A stretch of DNA of 5,094 nt from CAZQKL01 sp964593895 [NCBI: uncultured bacterium] (GTDB taxonomy: Bacteria > DYJV01): the NCBI GenBank assembly GCA_964593895.1, contig CAZQKL010000127.1, positions 58 through 5,151 on the forward strand. The letters run 5' to 3'. The notes beneath the pieces are model-generated. The model had not been told where the DNA came from. It worked only from the letters and a program-made list of their open reading frames with translations, and did not search any database. This document shows positions 1 through 5,094 of this stretch, one piece after another; within the stretch, counting starts at the first letter, position 1; every line of letters starts with the position of its first letter. A program made the position numbers and the translations under genes.

Positions 1-1509
1 TTTTAAACTTTTAATAGTTTCTGTTTTTTCATGTTTCTGTTTTTTATCCAATTTAAATGTTTTTCCAACATTTTCAAGTATATAACCTGGCAAAGAATTT
101 GGTAAAAGAACTTCACCTTCTGTTCTGAAAATAGACAATTCAATAACATTTTTAAGCTCCCTTATATTTCCAGGCCAATCATACATCATCAAAATTTCCA
201 GATATTCATCACTAATATCTTTTACACCAGTTTCGTCTGATAGCATACTTAAAAAATGATATGCAAGTTTTTCAATATCCTCTTTTCTTTCTCTCAAAGG
301 AGGTATCTTTATTGGAACAGCAAAAATTCTGTAATACAAATCTTCTCTGAACTGATTTTTCTCAACCATTTTTTTCAAATCTTTATTTGTTGCACAAATC
401 AATCTAAAATCTACTTTTTTAGGCACAGATTTTCCAAGTCTTTCAACTTCCTTTTCCTGTAAAACTCTCAATAGTTTTGCCTGCAAACTCAATGGAAGGT
501 CTCCAATTTCATCTAAAAAAATTGTTCCTTTATCTGCAAGCTCAAATTTCCCTGGTTTTCCTCCTCTTAAAGCTCCAGTAAAAGCACCTTCAGAATAACC
601 AAAAAGTTCACTTTCAGCAAGTTCTGCTGGAATTGAAGCACAATTTACTTTTACAAATGGCCCATCTTTTCTAAGACTTTCAAGATGAATTGCATGAGCA
701 AAAAGTTCTTTTCCTGTCCCACTTTCTCCAAGAAGAACAACTGTTAAATCTGTTTTAGCTATTTTTTTTGCAAAATTTTTAGCTTCTAAAAATTCCTCTG
801 AAGTGCCAATCATATCATCAAATGTATACTTTGCTTGATGAAGGCTTGCTAAATGATTTTTATATTTTTTTACTTCCTTTTGGAGGTTGTAATATTCTTT
901 TAATAATTCCTCTATTTCACGAGTGTTTTTAAAAATAATCTTTCCAATTGCTCCATACACGTTATTTTTGTATCTAACTGGAATTCTTGAAACAATTTTA
1001 TCTTCACCTTTAATTTTTAAAAGCTTCCCTATCTCCTCTTTCCCTGTTTTTGCAGTTATATGTAAACCTGAATTTGGAATTAATTCAGTTATATGTTTAT
1101 TTTTGTAATTTCTAAGTTTTATCCCAAAAAACCTCTGATTTAACGAATTAATATATTTTATTTTGCCATTTTTATCTACAAGAATTACACCTTCATAAGG
1201 GTTGTTAATTAGAGTGTGCAAAGAAAGAACTCCCTCAATTGAGGAGAAAAGTTCTGCCACAACTTCATTTTTCACAAAATCAATAATTAAACAGAATTTA
1301 TAATCTTTATAGGGAAAACACTTTATATAAAATTTTATACCTCTTTCATCAAAAAACTTCTCTTTTCCTTCTAAAACCTGCTGTATTATTTTTTCACCTT
1401 TCCCAAAAATTTCTTTAAAATTAACATTTTTAAACACTACATCTTCATTTTTTAATATAACCGCGGGGATTTTTATGTAATCAAGGATTTGTTTTATAAC
1501 TTCCAGCAT
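1..1509 (-). CDS. Sigma-54-dependent transcriptional activator with N-terminal PAS-type sensing region (C-terminus off the left edge)
   Basis: The reverse strand is open for 503 codons from an ATG at 1509 down to base 1, with no stop, so the 3' end is missing. The central AAA+ domain (about residues 230-460) is textbook: Walker A GESGTGKE (261-268), the sigma-54-contacting GAFTGA loop (308-313), Walker B TIFLDE (329-334), the arginine-finger region FREDLYYR (387-394) and sensor [10 protein letters not shown] (445-452). In front of it lie a PAS-like domain (about 100-195, including [16 protein letters not shown]), a helical probable coiled-coil linker (about 196-225), and a first segment (about 8-80) that looks like a second, degenerate PAS fold. 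There is no phosphoacceptor receiver domain, so it probably senses a ligand or redox state directly. The Fis-type helix-turn-helix is expected beyond the edge. It is divergent from the catabolic operon and 71 bases away, facing a sigma-54 promoter, so it is the likely activator of that operon. No clear Shine-Dalgarno precedes the ATG; an upstream TTG at 1545 is a weaker alternative start. Confidence 0.93.
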   Translation of the reverse strand, partial: MLEVIKQILDYIKIPAVILKNEDVVFKNVNFKEIFGKGEKIIQQVLEGKEKFFDERGIKFYIKCFPYKDYKFCLIIDFVKNEVVAELFSSIEGVLSLHTLINNPYEGVILVDKNGKIKYINSLNQRFFGIKLRNYKNKHITELIPNSGLHITAKTGKEEIGKLLKIKGEDKIVSRIPVRYKNNVYGAIGKIIFKNTREIEELLKEYYNLQKEVKKYKNHLASLHQAKYTFDDMIGTSEEFLEAKNFAKKIAKTDLTVVLLGESGTGKELFAHAIHLESLRKDGPFVKVNCASIPAELAESELFGYSEGAFTGALRGGKPGKFELADKGTIFLDEIGDLPLSLQAKLLRVLQEKEVERLGKSVPKKVDFRLICATNKDLKKMVEKNQFREDLYYRIFAVPIKIPPLRERKEDIEKLAYHFLSMLSDETGVKDISDEYLEILMMYDWPGNIRELKNVIELSIFRTEGEVLLPNSLPGYILENVGKTFKLDKKQKHEKTETIKSLK

Positions 1510-1580
1510 TGAATAAAATTTACTACAATTATTCAGAAAAAGCAACTGTTTTATATGGCATACATATTGCAATAATTTAG
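1510..1580. promoter_or_regulatory. Divergent intergenic control region
   Basis: This 71-base gap separates the start codons of the regulator and the catabolic operon and is almost entirely A/T. It holds the sigma-54 promoter of the operon near its right end. On the regulator side I find no convincing -35/-10 pair and no Shine-Dalgarno. There is no room for the activator sites typical of enhancer-binding proteins 80-150 bases upstream of the start point, so these would have to lie inside the 5' part of the regulator gene. Confidence 0.75.
1556..1571 (+). promoter_or_regulatory. Sigma-54 (-24/-12) promoter of the catabolic operon
   Basis: TGGCATACATATTGCA fits the full sigma-54 consensus TGGCAYRNNNNTTGCW at every defined position, and the invariant GG (1557-1558) and GC (1569-1570) are separated by exactly 10 bases. 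It points toward the acyl-CoA dehydrogenase gene and lies next to a divergent sigma-54 activator gene, which makes a chance match unlikely. With C1570 as -12, transcription should begin at about 1582 (plus or minus 2), on top of the annotated start codon. Confidence 0.88.
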
Positions 1581-2750
1581 ATGATGCAAAAGTGGTGTAT
1601 TGATTATATAAATCTTGATGCAAATTTAAAAAAAGATGAATTAAAATTGAGAGAATTTGAAAAAGATTTTGTTGAAAGAGAAGTTACTCCTGTAGTTGAT
1701 GAACATTTTCAAAAAGGTAGTTTCCCTGTGGAAATAATAAAAGAACTTGGCAAAAATAAATTTATTGGCTCATTCATTCATGGTTATAACTGTCCAGGTT
1801 ATAATTCTGTTAAATATGGAATAATTTGCGAAGAACTTGAAAGAGCTGATGGTGGAATTAGAAGCTTTTTGACTACACAAGATGCCCTTGTAATGAATTC
1901 AATTTATAGATTTGGTTCTGAAATACAAAAAAAGAAATTATTACCTGAACTTGCAAAAGGGAAATTAATTGGTTGTTTTGGACTTGTAGAAAATGAAGCA
2001 ACAAGTAATCCAGTTCACATGCAAACAACTGCCATAAGGTATGGCAATCAATGGATAATTAATGGGGAAAAGGAATGGATTACAAATGCATTAATTGCTG
2101 ATATATGCATATTATGGGCTAAAACAGATGAAGGTATAAGAGGATTTATTGTTGATATGGGGAAAAAAGGGATTAAGGTAGAAAAAATAGAAAATGGCAT
2201 AACTTTAAGAGCTGGAATAACTGGAAGAATAATTTTTAATGATGTTGTTGTTTCAGAAGAAGATAGATTACCATTTGCTGAAGGGTTAAAATCACTTTTA
2301 CTGTGCATAAATGAGAAAAGATTTGGAATGGCATGGGGTGCAATTGGGGCTTCATGTGAATGCTTTTTGCTTGCACTTGAGTTTGCAAAAGATAAAATTA
2401 TGTTTGGAAGACCTGTATCTTCATTTCAACTTATACAAATGAAGCTTGTAAATATGTTAAATGAAATTACAAAAGCAAAATCAATATCTTTGCAGGTTGC
2501 AAGAGAAAAAGATAAAGGTTTTAATTTTAAACATGAAATGATTTCACTTATTGCGTATAACAATATTACAAAAGCTTTGGAGATTGCAAGAAGTGCAAAA
2601 GAAATTTACGGAATTAATGGAATTTCAGCTCATTCAAAAATAATCAGACATCTTCTCAATCTTGAATCAATCAATAATTATGAAGGGACTAATGATATTT
2701 TTGTTTTAATTATCGGTAAAGATATAACTGGTATGCAGGCATTTTTCTGA
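1581..2750 (+). CDS. gcdH: Glutaryl-CoA dehydrogenase-like acyl-CoA dehydrogenase with altered FAD-contact motifs
   Basis: This 389-residue flavoprotein of the acyl-CoA dehydrogenase fold aligns essentially end to end with glutaryl-CoA dehydrogenases, including the family-typical C-terminus NYEGTNDI (366-373) and [10 protein letters not shown] (379-388). Glu368 is the expected catalytic base. Arg94 and Ser95 (IRS, 93-95), which bind the distal carboxylate in characterised enzymes, are present, as are Glu87 and Tyr367, linked with the decarboxylating type. It would convert glutaryl-CoA to crotonyl-CoA and CO2, the step after ring cleavage and thiolysis in benzoyl-CoA degradation. Oddly, the flavin-site motif usually LTEPxxGSD reads LVENEATSN (135-143), the FAD-binding Arg before FG is Lys272, and the GGNG motif reads GING (344-347); WIT (166-168) is intact. 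Electrons would go to ETF or a similar acceptor, not seen here. Tandem ATGs (1581, 1584) open the gene without a Shine-Dalgarno; homology at the N-terminus supports starting here. Another dicarboxylyl- or cyclic acyl-CoA substrate remains possible. Confidence 0.84.
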   Translation: MMQKWCIDYINLDANLKKDELKLREFEKDFVEREVTPVVDEHFQKGSFPVEIIKELGKNKFIGSFIHGYNCPGYNSVKYGIICEELERADGGIRSFLTTQDALVMNSIYRFGSEIQKKKLLPELAKGKLIGCFGLVENEATSNPVHMQTTAIRYGNQWIINGEKEWITNALIADICILWAKTDEGIRGFIVDMGKKGIKVEKIENGITLRAGITGRIIFNDVVVSEEDRLPFAEGLKSLLLCINEKRFGMAWGAIGASCECFLLALEFAKDKIMFGRPVSSFQLIQMKLVNMLNEITKAKSISLQVAREKDKGFNFKHEMISLIAYNNITKALEIARSAKEIYGINGISAHSKIIRHLLNLESINNYEGTNDIFVLIIGKDITGMQAFF

Positions 2751-2777
2751 AGAAAATTTTATACACTAAAATTTTTT
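2751..2777 (+). other. All-A/T inverted repeat just upstream of the SDR ribosome binding site
   Basis: AAAATTTTA (2753-2761) and TAAAATTTT (2767-2775) are perfect inverted repeats around a 5-base loop TACAC. One more G-U and one more A-U pair (2752/2776, 2751/2777) make an 11-bp stem that begins directly after the upstream stop codon and ends at the base before the AGGAGG (2778-2783) of the next gene. A weak RNA hairpin is possible, perhaps tuning translation or processing. With no G-C pairs and only a short U run it is a poor terminator, and chance is a real possibility in such A/T-rich DNA. Confidence 0.35.
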
Positions 2778-2788
2778 AGGAGGAAGAA

Positions 2789-3535
2789 ATGTTAACATTG
2801 GAAGGTAAAGTTGCAATTGTTACAGGAGGCACAAGAGGAATTGGTAAAGCGATTGTTAAAACATTTGTTAATCTTGGAGCAAAAGTTGCATTAAATTACA
2901 GGAAAAGCTCAAAGGAAGCAGAAGAATTAATGAACCAGTATAATAAAGATGAAAAAAAGATTATAGCTTTCCAGGCTGATGTTGCAAATTTCAATCAAGC
3001 TCAAGAATTTGTGAAAAAAGTTATTGATGAATGGGGAAAGGTTGATATTCTTGTAACAAATGCTGGAATTAATTGGGATGGAGTTATATGGAAAATGACA
3101 GAAGAGCAGTGGGATAGAGTAATTGAAGTAGACCTGAAAGGAACATTTAATTATATAAGAGCAGTAGCTCCATATATGAGAGAGAAAAAATATGGAAGAA
3201 TAATTACAATAACTTCAATTAATGGTTTAAGAGGAAAATTTGGGCAAACAAATTATTCTGCTGCAAAAGGTGGAGTAATTGGATTAACAAAGGCTGCAGC
3301 AAAAGACCTTGGTAAATACGGAATAACTGTAAATTCAGTTGCTCCAGGATTTATTTTAACAGAAATGGGTGAATCCATGCCTGAAGAATTTAAACAGCTT
3401 GCAATTAATGAAAGTGCTTTAAAAAAAGCTGGTAAACCTGAAGATGTTGCAAATTTAGTTTCTTTTTTAGCGTCAGATTTAGCTGGTCATATTACAGGTG
3501 AAGTAATAAAAGTTGATGGGGGACAATACATTTAA
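2789..3535 (+). CDS. FabG/PhaB-like short-chain dehydrogenase, candidate 3-hydroxyacyl-CoA dehydrogenase of the pathway
   Basis: This 248-residue classical SDR is full length. It has the Rossmann motif TGGTRGIG (12-19), NAG (91-93), catalytic Ser143, the YSAAK signature with Tyr156 and Lys160, PGF (186-188) and a C-terminal VDGGQYI. No acidic residue ends the second beta strand (NYRKS, 36-40), which suggests NADP(H) rather than NAD(H). The catalytic-tetrad Asn is Asp115 (EVDLKG), a tolerated variant worth noting. The stretch KFGQTNYS (150-157) resembles the substrate region of PhaB acetoacetyl-CoA reductase, favouring a CoA thioester over an ACP substrate. From its position I infer oxidation of 3-hydroxypimeloyl-CoA or 3-hydroxybutyryl-CoA. 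Alternatives are a BadH-type 2-hydroxycyclohexanecarboxyl-CoA dehydrogenase or an ordinary 3-oxoacyl-ACP reductase. The start follows a strong AGGAGG (2778-2783) with a 5-base spacer; the gene lies 38 bases after the preceding stop, within the operon. Confidence 0.88.
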   Translation: MLTLEGKVAIVTGGTRGIGKAIVKTFVNLGAKVALNYRKSSKEAEELMNQYNKDEKKIIAFQADVANFNQAQEFVKKVIDEWGKVDILVTNAGINWDGVIWKMTEEQWDRVIEVDLKGTFNYIRAVAPYMREKKYGRIITITSINGLRGKFGQTNYSAAKGGVIGLTKAAAKDLGKYGITVNSVAPGFILTEMGESMPEEFKQLAINESALKKAGKPEDVANLVSFLASDLAGHITGEVIKVDGGQYI

Positions 3536-3546
3536 AGGAGGGAACT

Positions 3547-4317
3547 ATGGATTATAAGTTTATAAAAACAGAGGTTAAAGATAATGTTGGATATCTAATT
3601 ATTAACAAACCACCTTATAATGTTCTTGATATTCCAACAATGAAGGAAATGAATAATGCATTAGATGAATTTAAAAACAGAGACGATTTAAATGTGCTTG
3701 TTATAACAGCTGAAGGAGACAAAGCTTTTTCTGCTGGAGTTGATGTTGCTGACCATACAGAAGATAAAGTTGATGAAATGATTGAAGTTTTTCATGGAAT
3801 TTTTAAAAGACTTTACGAAATTCCTTATATTACTGTTGCAGGAGTTAAAGGAGCTTGTCTTGGTGGAGGGTGTGAAGTAGCAATATTCTGTGATATGATT
3901 TTTTCTGCTGATAATTTAAAAATTGGTCAACCTGAAATTCAACTTGCAGTATTTCCACCAATTGCATTACTTGTTTTGCCAAAAATAATTCCTGTAAAAA
4001 GAGCTTTTGAAATAATTCTTGGTGGACAAACATTTAATGCTCAGGAAGCTTATACAATGGGTCTAATTAACAAATATTGTGAACTTGAAAAATTTGATGA
4101 AGAATTTCAAAAATTTATAAAACCTTTTGCAAGATTAAGTAGAAGTGCTTTAAAAGTGACAAAAGAGGCATTTAAAAAGGTTAAAGACATTGAATTTAAG
4201 GAAGGATTGCCAGTAATTGAAGATATTTATCTTAACAAACTTATGAAATTACAGGATGCACATGAGGGATTAAATTCTTTTCTTGAAAAAAGAAAACCAG
4301 TCTGGTCTCATAAATAA
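3547..4317 (+). CDS. dch: Cyclohexa-1,5-dienecarbonyl-CoA hydratase (Dch/BamR type)
   Basis: This complete 256-residue crotonase-fold enzyme is predicted to add water to cyclohexa-1,5-diene-1-carbonyl-CoA, the product of benzoyl-CoA reductase, giving 6-hydroxycyclohex-1-ene-1-carbonyl-CoA in the cytoplasm. The oxyanion-hole segments are FSAGVDVADH (61-70) and GACLGGGCE (102-110), and the two acid/base glutamates of hydratases are present as Glu110 and Glu130 (GQPE, 127-130). The N-terminal PPYNVLDI (22-29), the VDVADH motif and GQPEIQLAVFPP (127-138) are what I recognise as characteristic of the dienoyl-CoA hydratases rather than general enoyl-CoA hydratases. The AAAGGAGG ribosome binding site (3534-3541) overlaps the stop codon of the SDR gene, so the two are probably translationally linked. 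The gene encoding the next enzyme of the pathway follows 21 bases downstream, which strongly supports the assignment. Less likely alternatives are a BadI-like ring-cleaving crotonase or a generic enoyl-CoA hydratase. Confidence 0.88.
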   Translation: MDYKFIKTEVKDNVGYLIINKPPYNVLDIPTMKEMNNALDEFKNRDDLNVLVITAEGDKAFSAGVDVADHTEDKVDEMIEVFHGIFKRLYEIPYITVAGVKGACLGGGCEVAIFCDMIFSADNLKIGQPEIQLAVFPPIALLVLPKIIPVKRAFEIILGGQTFNAQEAYTMGLINKYCELEKFDEEFQKFIKPFARLSRSALKVTKEAFKKVKDIEFKEGLPVIEDIYLNKLMKLQDAHEGLNSFLEKRKPVWSHK

Positions 4318-4338
4318 CAAAAATCAAGGAGGATAGAT

Positions 4339-5094
4339 ATGAAAGTTCCAGAAAAAATTAAAACCTGGCAGATGGTTGAGCCAGGAAAATTAGAACTTAC
4401 AGAAATTCCAGTTCCTGAACTTGGTGATGATGATGTGTTAGTTGAAATCGCAGGATGTGGAGTATGCCATACTGACCTTGGATATTTCTATGATGGAGTT
4501 CCAACAGTAAATAAACCTCCATTAACACTTGGACATGAAATTAGTGGAGTTGTTGTTGCAGCTGGAAAAAACAAAGAAAATATGATTGGAAAAGAAGTTA
4601 TAATTCCAGCGGTTATGCCATGTAATAAGTGTGAAATATGCAAAAGTGGAAGAGGCAACAGATGTCTTTTTCAAAAGATGCCTGGAAATTCTCTTGGAAT
4701 TTATGGAGGATTTTCAAGTCATATCCCAGTTCCAGGAGATGATTTATGTATTGTAGATAAAAGGGAACTTCCTCTTGAAAAATTAGCAGTTATTGCTGAT
4801 GCTGTTACAACACCATATCAGGCTGCTATGAGAGCTGGATTGAAAGAAGGGGATAGAGTTGTTGTAATTGGTGCAACAGGTGGAGTTGGAACATACATGG
4901 TTCAGGTTGCAAAAGCACTTGGTGCAAAAGTTGTAGTTGGAATGGCAAGAAATGAGGAAAAGCTTGAAAGAATTAAAAAGTATGGATGTGATTTTACAAT
5001 TAATACAAAAGGCAAATCACCTAAAGATATAAAAAATGAATTTAAAGCTTTTTGTAAGGAAAATAAACTACCACACAATTATGGATGGATTATT
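4339..5094 (+). CDS. had: 6-hydroxycyclohex-1-ene-1-carbonyl-CoA dehydrogenase (Had/BamQ type), C-terminus off the right edge
   Basis: A zinc-dependent medium-chain alcohol dehydrogenase, open for 252 codons and cut by the window end; the family is about 360-370 residues. It should oxidise 6-hydroxycyclohex-1-ene-1-carbonyl-CoA to the 6-oxo compound with NAD+, directly following the Dch reaction. Catalytic-zinc residues are in GCGVCHTD (39-46, Cys43) and GHE (65-67, His66). The structural-zinc cysteines are Cys95, Cys98, Cys101 and Cys109. The nucleotide-binding loop is GATGGVG (178-184). The segment LPHNYGW (244-250) near the cut is one I associate with this subfamily, whose members continue with a family-specific C-terminal half. 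AAGGAGG (4326-4332) lies 6 bases before the ATG, and the gap to the preceding stop is 21 bases, so it belongs to the same operon. The missing part would contain the remaining Rossmann elements and the last catalytic-zinc region. A related alcohol dehydrogenase of another pathway is unlikely given the neighbour. Confidence 0.91.
   Translation, partial: MKVPEKIKTWQMVEPGKLELTEIPVPELGDDDVLVEIAGCGVCHTDLGYFYDGVPTVNKPPLTLGHEISGVVVAAGKNKENMIGKEVIIPAVMPCNKCEICKSGRGNRCLFQKMPGNSLGIYGGFSSHIPVPGDDLCIVDKRELPLEKLAVIADAVTTPYQAAMRAGLKEGDRVVVIGATGGVGTYMVQVAKALGAKVVVGMARNEEKLERIKKYGCDFTINTKGKSPKDIKNEFKAFCKENKLPHNYGWII

Noticed and set aside
256-462. 68-codon plus-strand open frame
   Set aside because: It lies antisense within the conserved AAA+ coding region of the regulator, is rich in Phe/Ile/Ser from A/T-rich antisense, and shows no domain.
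923-1108. 61-codon plus-strand open frame
   Set aside because: It is antisense to the PAS/linker part of the regulator, with hydrophobic low-complexity translation typical of a shadow frame.
1516-1545. Sigma-70-like promoter for the regulator on the minus strand (TTGCTT, 17 bases, TAAATT)
   Set aside because: Only a few consensus positions match and such partial matches are expected by chance in this A/T-rich DNA; it would also leave almost no leader.
1510-1545. Upstream TTG (1545) as the regulator start, adding 12 residues
   Set aside because: The frame is open but there is no Shine-Dalgarno, and the extension adds no recognisable domain; ATG at 1509 is the simpler choice.
1647-1649. TTG at codon 23 of the acyl-CoA dehydrogenase as its true start
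   Set aside because: It would remove residues that align with the N-terminal helix of glutaryl-CoA dehydrogenases and has no good ribosome binding site.
1989-2010. A compensated frameshift or sequencing error explaining the altered FAD motif
   Set aside because: The residues on both sides align without gaps, and Ser142 and Pro144 within the stretch are kept, so point divergence fits better than a shifted frame.
2048-2308. 86-codon minus-strand open frame
   Set aside because: It is antisense to the core of the acyl-CoA dehydrogenase gene and matches no family I recognise.
3845-4033. 62-codon minus-strand open frame
   Set aside because: It is antisense to the most conserved part of the dienoyl-CoA hydratase and has a repetitive Gln/Leu-rich translation.

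Overview
The window is strongly AT-rich (by eye about 30% G+C, with A/T-ending codons and AGA for most arginines). It appears to come from an anaerobic bacterium that degrades aromatic or alicyclic compounds through the benzoyl-CoA ring-reduction route. Two lines of evidence support this. One gene closely resembles cyclohexa-1,5-dienecarbonyl-CoA hydratase (Dch/BamR) and the next resembles 6-hydroxycyclohex-1-ene-1-carbonyl-CoA dehydrogenase (Had/BamQ), both known from anaerobic benzoyl-CoA metabolism. A sigma-54 activator and a consensus sigma-54 promoter place it in Bacteria rather than Archaea. The sequence does not allow a firmer taxonomic call.

Layout: positions 1-1509 (minus strand) hold most of a sigma-54 enhancer-binding regulator with PAS-type sensing regions; its C-terminal DNA-binding end lies off the left edge. 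A 71-base divergent intergenic region (1510-1580) carries a full-consensus -24/-12 promoter pointing right. Four plus-strand genes follow as a tight operon: a glutaryl-CoA dehydrogenase-like flavoprotein (1581-2750), a FabG/PhaB-like short-chain dehydrogenase (2789-3535), the dienoyl-CoA hydratase (3547-4317) and the Zn-type hydroxyenoyl-CoA dehydrogenase (4339 to the right edge, incomplete). Gaps are 38, 11 and 21 bases. The last three genes have strong AGGAGG-type ribosome binding sites, while the first has none.

Working model: benzoyl-CoA is reduced to the cyclic dienoyl-CoA by enzymes not in the window. Dch hydrates it, Had oxidises the alcohol, and a hydrolase (Oah/BamA, expected off the right edge) opens the ring to 3-hydroxypimeloyl-CoA. 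A 3-hydroxyacyl-CoA dehydrogenase (candidate: the SDR here) and a thiolase then give glutaryl-CoA, which the acyl-CoA dehydrogenase would convert to crotonyl-CoA and CO2. The divergent regulator probably switches the operon on from the sigma-54 promoter.

Points most worth a second look: the promoter sits so close to the first ATG that the operon mRNA should be leaderless or nearly so; the glutaryl-CoA dehydrogenase keeps its substrate and decarboxylation residues while several normally conserved FAD-contact positions are changed; and control is by a PAS-type one-component sigma-54 activator. I see no RNA genes, mobile elements or CRISPR arrays.
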